A DNA stretch of 64,000 nt from the NCBI GenBank assembly GCA_002698425.1, contig NZXU01000120.1, positions 1 to 64,000 of the forward strand. Reading direction: 5' to 3'. This DNA comes from Ahrensia sp. Lineage in GTDB: Bacteria > Pseudomonadota > Alphaproteobacteria > Rhizobiales > Rhizobiaceae. Of this stretch, positions 26,594-34,931 are shown one piece after another; positions within the stretch are counted from its first letter, which is position 1, and the number at the start of each line of letters is the position of its first letter. The notes beneath the pieces are model-generated. The model had not been told where the DNA came from. It worked only from the letters and a program-made list of their open reading frames with translations, and ran no database searches. Both the position numbers and the translations under genes were made by a program.

Positions 26594-27874
26594 CTATCGC
26601 TTGTGTCGCCGGTTCACCTTCGCCGGGCGCCCGGGAAGAGAAAGCGCCGTATCCTGCCGGTCGCGCCGCGCCACGACATTGCCCTTCGAGACGACGAGCA
26701 GGCGTTCCGGTCTCAATCTGATCGCCTCGATCGGATCCCCCGCGTCAAGCACGACAAGGCTCGCGCGTTTGCCCTTTTCGAGGCCGTAATCCTCGAACCC
26801 CATGATCTTCGCGGTTTCCGTCGTCACCATGTCGAAACAGCGGCGCATGTCCGCCGGGCTGGTCATCTGCGCCACATGCAGCCCCATGAAGGCGACATCG
26901 AGCATGTCGGCCGTGCCGAGCGGGTACCACGGGTCGAGCACGCAATCCTGCCCCCATGCGACCGTGATGCCGTGTTTAAGCATGTCCGGTACGCGGGTCA
27001 GCCCGCGCCGCTTCGGATAGGTGTCGTGCCGGCCCTGGATGGTGATGTTGATCAGCGGGTTGGGAATGGCCGAGACCTGTGCTTCCGCCATCAGCGGCAA
27101 GAGCTTCGAGACATAGTAGTTGTCCATCGAATGCATCGAGGTCAGATGCGATCCGTTCACCCGTCCCTGCAGGCCGAGACGCTGCGTCTCGTAGGCAAGC
27201 TGTTCGACATGGCGCGACATCGGGTCGTCCGTCTCGTCGCAATGCAGGTCGACCCGCAAACCGCGCTCCGCCGCGATCTCGCAGAGTTCGGTCACCGAGC
27301 GGCGCCCGTCTTCCATCGTCCGTTCGAAATGCGGAATGCCGCCGACCACGTCGACGCCCATGTCGAGCGCCTGCAGGGTCAGTTCGCGGGCTTTCGGCGC
27401 GCGGTAGAACCCGTCCTGCGGAAAGGCGACGATCTGCAAATCGAGATAGGGTTTGACAATATCGCGCACCGCGAGCAGTCCGCGCACGCCGGTCATCGCG
27501 TGATCGTCGGAAGTATCGACATGGCTGCGCACGGCCAGCAGTCCCATCGAGACCGCCCAGTCGCAATAGGCCAGCGCCCGTTCGATCACCGCTTCCTCGG
27601 TGAGCAGCGGCTTCAATTCGCCCCACAGCGCGATGCCTTCCAGCAATGTGCCGCTCTCGTTGATGCGCGGCAGTCCGTAGGACAGCGTCGCGTCCATGTG
27701 GAAATGCGGATCGATGAAAGGCGGCGAGACGAGATTGCCGGAAATATCGATGGTCTCGCCCGCGTCGGCGTTGATGTCAGCCTCGATCGCGGCGATCGTG
27801 TCGCCGGAAATCGCGATATCGGCGGTAGTCCCATCGGGCAGGACGCCGCCCTTGAGCAGCAGATCGAAACTCAT
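26594..27874 (-). CDS. codA: CodA-like cytosine deaminase (amidohydrolase)
   Basis: A 426-residue metal-dependent amidohydrolase closest to E. coli CodA, which deaminates cytosine to uracil. Visible motifs are PHFHMD (metal-binding His pair), DLHCDETDDP, SHLTSMHSMDNYY, NPLINITIQGRHDTYPKRRGLTRVPDML and WGQDCVLDPWYPLGTADM, where the catalytic Asp is retained although E. coli has HDDVFDP. The ATG at 27874 overlaps the permease stop by four bases (ATGA), so it is the last gene of the nucleoside importer operon. This fits salvage of imported pyrimidine bases or nucleosides. Activity on creatinine-like or other bases cannot be excluded. Confidence 0.85.
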   Translation of the reverse strand: MSFDLLLKGGVLPDGTTADIAISGDTIAAIEADINADAGETIDISGNLVSPPFIDPHFHMDATLSYGLPRINESGTLLEGIALWGELKPLLTEEAVIERALAYCDWAVSMGLLAVRSHVDTSDDHAMTGVRGLLAVRDIVKPYLDLQIVAFPQDGFYRAPKARELTLQALDMGVDVVGGIPHFERTMEDGRRSVTELCEIAAERGLRVDLHCDETDDPMSRHVEQLAYETQRLGLQGRVNGSHLTSMHSMDNYYVSKLLPLMAEAQVSAIPNPLINITIQGRHDTYPKRRGLTRVPDMLKHGITVAWGQDCVLDPWYPLGTADMLDVAFMGLHVAQMTSPADMRRCFDMVTTETAKIMGFEDYGLEKGKRASLVVLDAGDPIEAIRLRPERLLVVSKGNVVARRDRQDTALSLPGRPAKVNRRHKR

Positions 27875-28815
27875 CTCTCGCCTTTCTGGTAGGGCACCAT
27901 CAGCGCCTTCGGGTAGGTCGCGCGCCGGGCGACGACGATCAGCGCCAGGATCGACAGCACATAGGGCAGCATCAGGAAGATCTGGTAGGGGATTACCCCG
28001 CCGGTTACCTGCTGCAGGCGCACCTGGTAGGCGTCGAACGCTGCGAACAGGATCGCGCCAATCAACGCCTTGCCGGGCCGCCACGAGCCGAACACCACCA
28101 GCGCGATGCAGATCCAGCCGCGCCCGTTGATCATCTCGAAGAAGAAGGAATTGAAGGCGCTCATCGTCAGGAACGCTCCGCCCACGGCCATCAGCGCCGA
28201 CCCGGCGGCGACCGCGCCCATGCGCATCGCCGTGACGCTAATCCCTTGCGCCTCGACGGCGGAAGGATTCTCGCCCACCGCGCGCACCGCGAGTCCGACT
28301 GGCGTGCGATAGAGGATCCAGGCGACAAGCGCCACGGTGACATAGGCGAGATATGTCAGCGGCGTCTGGTTGAACAGCGCCGGGCCGATCAGCGGGATCT
28401 CCGACAGGCCGGGGATCGCGAAGGGCTGGAACGGCTCGATCTTCGGCGGCGATGTCACCTCCGGCAGCGAGACGCGGTAGGTGAAATAGGTCAGGCTCGT
28501 CGCCAGCAGCGTGATGCCGATGCCGGTGACATGCTGCGACAGGCCGAGCGGCACGGTCAGGAACCCGTGCAGCAGCCCGAAGGCGACGCCCGTCAGCGCC
28601 GCGACCGTAACACCCAGCCACAGATCGCCGCCGGCATAGACCGTGATCCAGCCGGCAAACGCCCCGGCCGTCATGATCCCCTCGATGCCAAGATTGAGCA
28701 CGCCCGCACGCTCGCAGATCAGTTCGCCCATCGTCGCGAAGATCAGCGGCGAGGCGATCCGGATCGCCGCCACCCAGAAGCTCGTCGTCAGAAGAATGTC
28801 GAAGGCTTCAATCAT
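27871..28815 (-). CDS. ABC transporter permease, nucleoside/BMP type (second permease)
   Basis: A 314-residue multi-spanning membrane protein of the BPD_transp_2 class that pairs with BMP-family binding proteins. The segment MGELICERAGVLNLGIEG near the N-terminus and GAVAAGSALMAVGGAFLTM are characteristic of NupQ/YufQ-like permeases. About eight to nine hydrophobic helices are visible. The ATG at 28815 (MIEAFDILLTT) replaces an upstream in-frame start that would add a non-hydrophobic leader running into the palindromic repeat. It overlaps the deaminase by four bases. A 249-base gap containing that repeat separates it from the first permease. Confidence 0.88.
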   Translation of the reverse strand: MIEAFDILLTTSFWVAAIRIASPLIFATMGELICERAGVLNLGIEGIMTAGAFAGWITVYAGGDLWLGVTVAALTGVAFGLLHGFLTVPLGLSQHVTGIGITLLATSLTYFTYRVSLPEVTSPPKIEPFQPFAIPGLSEIPLIGPALFNQTPLTYLAYVTVALVAWILYRTPVGLAVRAVGENPSAVEAQGISVTAMRMGAVAAGSALMAVGGAFLTMSAFNSFFFEMINGRGWICIALVVFGSWRPGKALIGAILFAAFDAYQVRLQQVTGGVIPYQIFLMLPYVLSILALIVVARRATYPKALMVPYQKGER

Positions 28816-28844
28816 GCTTGGCACCGGCTCCCTCTGGAAGATAC

Positions 28845-28988
28845 CCCCCTCTGTCGGCTCCGCCGACATCTCCCCCACAAGGGGGGAGATTGCGCAGGCC
28901 CACCCTCCGCCTTCCGTGAAACGCGGGCTTCGGCGCGGGCCAATCTCCCCCCTTGTGGGGGAGATGTCCGGCAGGACAGAGGGAGGTG
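28845..28988. repeat. rhizobial-type palindromic intergenic repeat
   Basis: Two 48-base arms (28845-28892 and 28941-28988) are near-exact reverse complements separated by 48 bases. Each arm contains its own smaller hairpin (CTCCCCCACAAGGGGGGAG; TCTCCCCCCTTGTGGGGGAGA). Sequences of this kind, with the CTCTGTCGG...CATCTCCCCC core, recur between genes in rhizobial genomes. In RNA the arms would fold into a long stable stem between the two permease genes, possibly lowering expression of the downstream permease and deaminase. The structure is seen directly; the effect is inferred. Confidence 0.8.
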
Positions 28989-29064
28989 CCCGATGCCGGT
29001 CATGTCCTCTGTCCCACCCTATTCACGATATGCTGGCAAACGCCGCAGTGGCTGGGCACGATCC

Positions 29065-30114
29065 TCACCTCCACTTGATCCGGTAACGCGTCAGCATGAT
29101 CGCGGTGACCATTGTCAGAAGCGCCGTCGCCACCATCACCTGGGCGATGTAGCTGGGCACGCCGGCCGACCGGCTCATCGCATCCGCGCCGACGAAGATG
29201 CCGGCGACGAAGATCGCCGACGCCACGACGCCGAGCGGGTTGAGCATCGCCAGCATGGCGACGACGATGCCGGTGTAGCCAAAGCCCGGCGACAGATCGA
29301 GCGTGAGGTTGCCCTTCAATCCGGCAACTTCGGAGAAGCCGGCAAGCGCAGCCAGACCGCCCGACAGGAGCGCGGTCTTCATCAGCACGCGGTTAACCGG
29401 AATGCCGGCGAAACGCGCCGCCTCCGCATTGTTGCCCACCGCGCGCATCTCGTAACCGAGCGTCGTCTTCTTCATCACGACCCACATGATCACGGCGCTC
29501 GCCACCGCGATGACGAAGCCGAAATGCAGCCGCTTGCCCTGGATCAGCCGCGGCAGTTGCGCTTCGGCAATCACCCGTTTCGATTGCGGCCAGCCAAGCC
29601 CCGTCGGATCCTTCAGCACGCCTTCCAGCAGCATCGAGACGAACAGGATGACGATGAAATTCAGGAGCAGCGTCGTCACCACCTCGTCGACGCCGAACCG
29701 GACCTTGAGAACCGCCGGACCGAGCAGCAGCAGCGCGCCGGCCAGCATGACGCAGATCATGATCAGCGGAATCAGCGCCGGTGCGGGCATGGCGACTGCT
29801 CCGGTGCCGAGCACCACGGTTACGACCCCGCCGATATAGAGCTGCGCCTCGGCGCCGATGTTCCAGAGCTTGGCGCGGAACGCAACCGCCACGGCAAGCC
29901 CGGTGAAGATGAGCGGCGTCGCCCGTGTCAGCGTTTCGAGCAGCGCGAATTGCGAACCCGCCGCGCCCTTGGCGACGAGCCAGAATGTGTTGAAGGGCGA
30001 AGCCCCGGCGATCAGCACCAGAAGCGAGGCAATCACGATCGTCGCGAGGATCGCGCCGAGCGGATAGAGCAGCGTGACCGCAAGGCCCGGCGCCGGTTTC
30101 GGTTCAAGCCGCAT
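29065..30114 (-). CDS. ABC transporter permease, nucleoside/BMP type (first permease)
   Basis: A 349-residue permease with about nine hydrophobic helices. The signature AKLWNIGAEAQLYIGG and the motif AVGNNAEAARFAGIPVNR (coupling helix facing the ATPase) place it with the NupP/YufP partners of BMP-type nucleoside importers. The ATG at 30114 overlaps the ATPase gene by 11 bases; another start at 30132 is possible. It would form the membrane channel with the 314-residue permease downstream. Confidence 0.88.
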   Translation of the reverse strand: MRLEPKPAPGLAVTLLYPLGAILATIVIASLLVLIAGASPFNTFWLVAKGAAGSQFALLETLTRATPLIFTGLAVAVAFRAKLWNIGAEAQLYIGGVVTVVLGTGAVAMPAPALIPLIMICVMLAGALLLLGPAVLKVRFGVDEVVTTLLLNFIVILFVSMLLEGVLKDPTGLGWPQSKRVIAEAQLPRLIQGKRLHFGFVIAVASAVIMWVVMKKTTLGYEMRAVGNNAEAARFAGIPVNRVLMKTALLSGGLAALAGFSEVAGLKGNLTLDLSPGFGYTGIVVAMLAMLNPLGVVASAIFVAGIFVGADAMSRSAGVPSYIAQVMVATALLTMVTAIMLTRYRIKWR

Positions 30115-31657
30115 CCGGCGCCTCCTCGGCAAAGCCGTGCCCGGCCATGCGCTCGCCGATCGCGCGCACCGACAACTCGCCGCGTTTCGAGGGCGGCGAC
30201 AGGCGGCCCTTCGAGATCACCACGATCCGGTCGGCCAGCGCCAGCACCTCGTCGAGGTCTTCCGAGATCAGCAGGATCGCCGCGCCGCGATTGCGCGCTT
30301 CAAGCAGCTTGGTGTGGACATAGGCGACCGCGCCGACATCGAGGCCGCGCGTCGGCTGGTTGGCGAGGATCACCTGCGGCTCGCCGTCGAAGGTGCGGCC
30401 GAGGATCAGCTTCTGCATGTTGCCGCCGGAGAGCAGCCGCACCCGCGCATTGGGCGACGGGCACTTCACGTCATAGTCGCGGATGATTGCCTCGGCGAAA
30501 CCTTCCGCCGCCTTCCAGTCGAGAAATCCCATCCGGCTGAAGCGCGGCGAACGATAGGCTTCGGAAATCACGTTTTCGGTGACGCTCATGTCCCCGATCA
30601 TGCCGGTCGCGTGGCGGTCTTCGGGAATGCGGCCGATCCGGTGAGCCAGCGCCGCGCGCGCCGACCAGTCCCTGACGGCCTCGCCGCGAATGCGGATCGT
30701 GCCGCTTTCAGGCTTCAGGGTTCCGGCGATCAGCGCCGCCAAGGCCGCCTGGCCGTTGCCGGAAACGCCCGCCAGCCCGGTGATCTCCCCGTCGCGCAGG
30801 GCGAGGTCGATGGCGTCGAGCGGCGCCCCGCCCGCCCGTCCGGCAGTCGAGACGCCGGCAAGTTCGATCACGGTGTCGCCTGGCGAATGCTCGACGACCT
30901 CCGGTTCCCGGATGGTTTCGCCGACCATAAGCGCCGCCAGTTCGCCGCGATCCGTCTCGGCTGTCCGCCGCTCGCCGGAAATCCTGCCCGACCGCAGCAC
31001 CAGCACGCGGTCGCTGACCGCCATCACCTCGTTCAGCTTGTGCGAAATGAAGATGATCGACAGACCCGTTGCGACCAGTTTCTTCAGCGTGGCGAACAGT
31101 GCCTCGGTTTCGAGCGGCGTCAGCACGGCGGTCGGCTCGTCGAGGATCAGCACGCGGGCGTCGCGATAAAGCGCCTTGAGGATCTCGACGCGCTGCCGTT
31201 CGCCGACGGACAGGTCCGAGACAAGCGCATTCGCACGGACTTCGAGGCCGAAATCGCGCGACAGTTCCGCGATCCGCGCCAGCGCCCTGCCCCGGTCGAA
31301 CCGCGGCGCGAACAGCGTCTGCGTGCCGAGCGCGATATTCTCCAGCACCGTCATCTGGTCGGCCAGCGTGAAATGCTGATGCACCATGCCGATGCCGGCG
31401 GCGAGTGCGGCGTTCGGTTCGCCCGGCGGCAGCGCCTTGCCGAAGGCCTCGACCGTGCCCTCGTCGGCCACGTAATGGCCGAACAGGATGTTCATCAGCG
31501 TGGTCTTGCCGGCGCCGTTCTCGCCGAGCAGCGCGATCACCTCGCCCCGCTTCAATTCGAAGGAGACGGAATCATTGGCCGTCAGCGGGCCGAAACGCTT
31601 GGTGATGTTGGAGAGGCGGAGAACGGTCTCCGCCTCTCCGCCCCCTTGTGAGCCCAT
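30104..31657 (-). CDS. ABC transporter ATPase with two nucleotide-binding domains (nucleoside/BMP type)
   Basis: A 517-residue tandem ATPase powering the importer. The first domain has Walker A GENGAGKTT, signature LSVGERQRVEI and Walker B LILDEPTAVL. The second has a relaxed Walker A (GVSGNGQAAL), signature LSGGNMQKL and Walker B ANQPTRGLDVGA. This asymmetric pattern is normal for RbsA/NupO-like ATPases. Its start shares one base with the stop of the binding-protein gene (TGATG) and its end overlaps the permease, so the four transport genes are one transcription unit. Confidence 0.92.
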   Translation of the reverse strand: MGSQGGGEAETVLRLSNITKRFGPLTANDSVSFELKRGEVIALLGENGAGKTTLMNILFGHYVADEGTVEAFGKALPPGEPNAALAAGIGMVHQHFTLADQMTVLENIALGTQTLFAPRFDRGRALARIAELSRDFGLEVRANALVSDLSVGERQRVEILKALYRDARVLILDEPTAVLTPLETEALFATLKKLVATGLSIIFISHKLNEVMAVSDRVLVLRSGRISGERRTAETDRGELAALMVGETIREPEVVEHSPGDTVIELAGVSTAGRAGGAPLDAIDLALRDGEITGLAGVSGNGQAALAALIAGTLKPESGTIRIRGEAVRDWSARAALAHRIGRIPEDRHATGMIGDMSVTENVISEAYRSPRFSRMGFLDWKAAEGFAEAIIRDYDVKCPSPNARVRLLSGGNMQKLILGRTFDGEPQVILANQPTRGLDVGAVAYVHTKLLEARNRGAAILLISEDLDEVLALADRIVVISKGRLSPPSKRGELSVRAIGERMAGHGFAEEAPDAA

Positions 31658-32679
31658 CAGCTCGATTTCGGCTCTTCGTCGTTGATCTCGACGGTGAAGT
31701 CGCCAGCCTTGATAGCCGCTTCCTTCTCGGCAACGAGGTCGAGCGCCTCCTGCGGCACCTTGCCTTCAAAGGTGCCAAGCGGCGCCAGCGAGCAGCCGCC
31801 TTCCTTCATGAAGGAATAGGTGCCGTAATTCTCGGCCTTGAACTCGCCGGCCTTGACCTTGGCGATGGCGGCGTCGAGCGTCGGCTCGAAATGCCACAGC
31901 GCCGAGGCGACGACCGTGTCCGGATAGTCCGGCTGCGTGTCGATGACGTTGCCGATCGCCAGGATACCCTTTTCCTTGGCCGCGTCAGAAACGCCGAAGC
32001 GCTCAGCATACATGATGTCCGCGCCCGCATCGATCTGCGCGAAGGCGGTTTCCTTGGCCTTGGGCGGATCGAACCACGAGCCGATGAAGGCGACCTGGAA
32101 GGTCGTGTCCGGAGCCATCTCCTTCACACCGGCCATGAAGGCGTGCATCAGGCGGTTCACTTCCGGTATCGGGAAGCCGCCGACCATGCCGATATTCTTC
32201 GATTTCGTCATCGCACCGGCGATGATGCCGGAGAGATAGGACGCGTCCTGGATGTAGTTGTCGAACACCGCGAGGTTCGGCGTGTCGTCCTGCGGCATGA
32301 AGGACGATCCCATCAGGAACGCCTTGTCGGGATAGTCGCGCGCCACCTGCCGGGCGGCGTCCTCCACCGCGAAGATCTCGCCGATAATCAGGTCGTGGCC
32401 GGCCTCGGCATATTCGCGCATCACGCGTTCATAGTCGCTGTTGGACGTGTTCTCGGAGAAGACATACTCGATTTCGCCGCGTTCGACGGCGGCATTGGCC
32501 GCGATATGGATGCGGCTCACCCATTGCTGCTCGACCGGCACGGTGTAGATCGCCGCGACCTTGAGCTTCTCCTGGGCGCTTGCCCGGCCGATGAGGCCCG
32601 GCATGGCGAGAATGGATGCACCCGCGGCGCCGGCCTGAAGCAGCCTGCGACGGGTTGTTGTGAAGGACTTGTGGGACAT
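31657..32679 (-). CDS. BMP-family substrate-binding protein of the nucleoside ABC importer
   Basis: A 340-residue periplasmic binding protein of the Bmp/Med family, which bind purine nucleosides or related compounds. The N-terminus (SFTTTRRRLLQAGAAGA, then AMPGLIGRASA) is a twin-arginine signal with a cleavage site near residue 31, so export is probably by Tat. The mature part shows KVAAIYTVPVEQQWV, IGEIFAVEDAA and GSWFDPPKAKETAFAQIDAGADIMY. The ATG at 32679 fits the signal peptide; the longer open frame upstream is non-coding. It is the first and likely most expressed gene of the importer-deaminase operon. Confidence 0.9.
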   Translation of the reverse strand: MSHKSFTTTRRRLLQAGAAGASILAMPGLIGRASAQEKLKVAAIYTVPVEQQWVSRIHIAANAAVERGEIEYVFSENTSNSDYERVMREYAEAGHDLIIGEIFAVEDAARQVARDYPDKAFLMGSSFMPQDDTPNLAVFDNYIQDASYLSGIIAGAMTKSKNIGMVGGFPIPEVNRLMHAFMAGVKEMAPDTTFQVAFIGSWFDPPKAKETAFAQIDAGADIMYAERFGVSDAAKEKGILAIGNVIDTQPDYPDTVVASALWHFEPTLDAAIAKVKAGEFKAENYGTYSFMKEGGCSLAPLGTFEGKVPQEALDLVAEKEAAIKAGDFTVEINDEEPKSS

Positions 32680-32780
32680 TGCGCGCACTCCTGTCTGCGT
32701 GGAAATCCGGTAACCCGCCAATTTTTTGATCAGATGGTAAAACGAGTTCAAAAAAACGGCAAGAGGGGGGACCGAATTGC

Positions 32781-33224
32781 TCACAGCCTCGACATGACGA
32801 GACCGGCACCGACCAGCAGGATCGCGGCGATGCGTTGCCAGCCGATCTCGTTGACCGGCACGCCGAAGGCGCCCGTGCTGTCGATCACCACGGCGACCAG
32901 CAATTGCCCGAGGATCAGCGTGGCGGTCATCGTCACCACGCCGAGGCGCGACACGCTCCATATCGCGGACCAGACATAGAATGCGCCGAGCAGTCCGCCG
33001 GTGAACATCCAGGGCTGCGCTGATTTGAAGATCGAGAACCCGGCGAAACCGCCCCTGAATGCGAGGACGAGAAACAGGGAGAGGAAACCGACGCCGAAGG
33101 AAACCATCGTCGCCAAGGTGCTGTCCCCGGTCGCCCGGGAGAGCGCCGAATTGATCGGCGCCTGGACGCCGAGCGCAATCCCTCCGGCGAAGACGGCCGC
33201 AAGCGCGATCCAGAAAACATGCAT
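32781..33224 (-). CDS. YdcZ-type DMT family transporter
   Basis: A 147-residue inner-membrane protein with about five hydrophobic helices, matching the short DUF606/YdcZ half-size DMT transporters that probably work as dimers. Diagnostic parts are GGIALGVQAPINSALSRATG at the N-terminus and TLILGQLLVAVVIDSTGAFGVP near the end. The ATG at 33224 (MHVFWIALAAVF) was chosen over a start 48 bases upstream. It lies 101 bases ahead of the nucleoside importer operon on the same strand, so partial co-transcription is possible. Substrate unknown. Confidence 0.85.
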   Translation of the reverse strand: MHVFWIALAAVFAGGIALGVQAPINSALSRATGDSTLATMVSFGVGFLSLFLVLAFRGGFAGFSIFKSAQPWMFTGGLLGAFYVWSAIWSVSRLGVVTMTATLILGQLLVAVVIDSTGAFGVPVNEIGWQRIAAILLVGAGLVMSRL

Positions 33225-33422
33225 GGAATTCTCCCGGAAATCAGGCGGCCTCTCCGACCGCAAACCGGACAATCACAAGCCCAATCCCGCCACGCGGTCA
33301 AATGTCAGCAGTTAACCGCGCTTGTGGAATGTCCGACCTTACCCAATTGCCATCCTCTTAAAACTTACCCATAGTGAAACAGAGAGGCGCAAAAGAGACA
33401 TAAAATTGCGTATTTTCTAGTT

Positions 33423-34238
33423 ATGCGTGCTTATCCGTCTGTATTTCGCATATTTGCGATGCTAGCCCTGCTCTTGGGATTCTCCGGGCAGAGCGTCGGC
33501 GCGACTCTCATCCCGATTCTGGACGAGGCGACAGAAGGCGGTCGCAACAACGGCCTTCCGCTGAACGGCTATTGGGCCGAGAGCCAGCGCTATCAGCAAA
33601 TTTGGGATTCCGGCCTCTTCGGCACCGAAACGCTCCGGATCGACTCGCTCTCGTTCCGGCTCGACGGCAACTATGGCAGTTCGTTCGATCTTGCCGCTTT
33701 TCCCGGATCGATGGTCTATTTGTCGACGAGCCAATACAGCTCCAAGTCGCTGACGGAGTTTTTCGACCTCAATCACGGTGTCGACAAGACCCTCGTCGAT
33801 TCGAATTTCTCGGTGTCGGGGACAACCGGGCCGGGTTCGACGAATCCGTTCAACGTGACCCTGTTGTTCGACACGCCTTTTATCTACGACCCGACCGTGG
33901 GCTCGCTGCTTCTCGAAATGGTCCTGCCGTTCCTCCCGGTCACATCGCAGTTTGACGCCGTGTCTGCGGGCGACGCGATCACGGCCGAATTCTCCAGGAC
34001 ATCGCCGACGACCGGGACATCGAGATTATACGCCGTCAACTCATCCAGCCCGTACGGGAGGGTAACCTCGCAATACGGATTGGTGGCGGCGTTCGACGCG
34101 ACCCCCTTCGACTCCTCCTCGATCGCCGTTCCGCTGCCGGCCGGTATCGTGCTTCTCGGCAGTGCGGCCGGCCTGCTGGCTTTTGCCGGCGCCCGGCGCA
34201 GGAGAAACCCTTCGCCCCGGGGGAAAGAGGCAAGCTAG
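33423..34238 (+). CDS. VPLPA-CTERM sorting-domain exported protein
   Basis: A 271-residue exported protein. Residues 1-27 are a Sec signal (FAMLALLLGFSGQSVGA). The middle is a beta-rich, Ser/Thr/Gly-rich domain without a recognised family. The C-terminus is the tripartite sorting signal VPLPAGIVLLGSAAGLLAF followed by ARRRR, diagnostic of VPLPA-CTERM proteins processed by an exosortase and delivered to the cell surface or matrix. No exosortase gene is in this window. The tail after the arginine cluster (NPSPRGKEAS) is slightly longer than usual. A role in biofilm matrix or exopolysaccharide attachment is inferred from the class. Confidence 0.87.
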   Translation: MRAYPSVFRIFAMLALLLGFSGQSVGATLIPILDEATEGGRNNGLPLNGYWAESQRYQQIWDSGLFGTETLRIDSLSFRLDGNYGSSFDLAAFPGSMVYLSTSQYSSKSLTEFFDLNHGVDKTLVDSNFSVSGTTGPGSTNPFNVTLLFDTPFIYDPTVGSLLLEMVLPFLPVTSQFDAVSAGDAITAEFSRTSPTTGTSRLYAVNSSSPYGRVTSQYGLVAAFDATPFDSSSIAVPLPAGIVLLGSAAGLLAFAGARRRRNPSPRGKEAS

Positions 34239-34274
34239 CGAAATTTCGCAGGTTTCCGGGCGCCGGAGACAAAT

Positions 34275-34305
34275 CAGGCGGCGCAACGGATATCCGCGCC
34301 GCCTG
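34275..34305. terminator. hairpin between convergent genes
   Basis: A perfect 10-base stem (CAGGCGGCGC with GCGCCGCCTG) and 11-base loop lie between the stop of the VPLPA-CTERM gene and the stop of the DUF1508 gene. No T-run follows on either strand, so termination strength is uncertain, but position and symmetry suggest a shared bidirectional terminator. Confidence 0.5.
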
Positions 34306-34329
34306 TCATCGCTGTGAACCGGTGAAGGA

Positions 34330-34698
34330 TCAGCTCTCGTCTTCGGTCGCAGCCGCGGGGCTGTTCTTCGAGACGCTCTCGGCGCAACCGATCGCGTTGC
34401 GCTTGTCGGTATAGGTTTCGGACCGCACCATGGTTTCGCCATTCGAGGCGACGAACCGGTTGAAGAACTGACCGTCCTTCGAACCGACGATCTCCCAGCG
34501 ATAGCCCGACCCGTCCTGGTCCTTCGTCAGGTCGACGATCGCGGCGCCGGGCGTGTTCTTCTTCATCGAATCGATGCAGTTCTGCGCGCTCGACTTGGAC
34601 TTGTAGCTTTCCGACCAGACCATGACCTCGGAATTGTACAGAAACTGTACGCCGAACTGGCCGTCCTTGCGCGGAACGATCTTGAATTTGTGGGGCAT
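34330..34698 (-). CDS. DUF1508 (YegP-like) tandem-repeat protein
   Basis: A 122-residue protein made of two DUF1508 repeats: KDGQFGVQFLYNSEVMVWSE with AQNCIDSMKKNTP, and KDGQFFNRFVASNGETMVRSE with AIGCAESVSKNSP. DUF1508 units are about 50 residues and form small beta-alpha dimers; YegP of E. coli has the same tandem layout. The ATG at 34698 follows GAGGAGAAGG, ruling out the longer frame. No catalytic residues are known for the family, and the role is undefined. Confidence 0.85.
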   Translation of the reverse strand: MPHKFKIVPRKDGQFGVQFLYNSEVMVWSESYKSKSSAQNCIDSMKKNTPGAAIVDLTKDQDGSGYRWEIVGSKDGQFFNRFVASNGETMVRSETYTDKRNAIGCAESVSKNSPAAATEDES

Positions 34699-34931
34699 GG
34701 CCTTCTCCTCGATGGTTTTCCGGGGTGCGATTATCTTCGCAATGAAGACAATCACAAGCCTCCGCATCGACTTCCTTGTGACAACCGCATGTTTTTTACG
34801 CAAAAGGCCAATTGAGGTCCTGCCGGGAGCGCTGCCGGAGGAAATAAGCGCGCGTTTCGGCGTTCGACCACGCGCGGCCTTGCCGGGAAGTCGGGCGGCC
34901 CCGCCGTCAGGCCAGACGCCTCGCAGGCTTC

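Noticed and set aside
28246..30486. 746-codon plus-strand open frame
   Set aside because: It spans the antisense of two permease genes and the ATPase end and runs through the palindromic repeat; no motif is recognisable.
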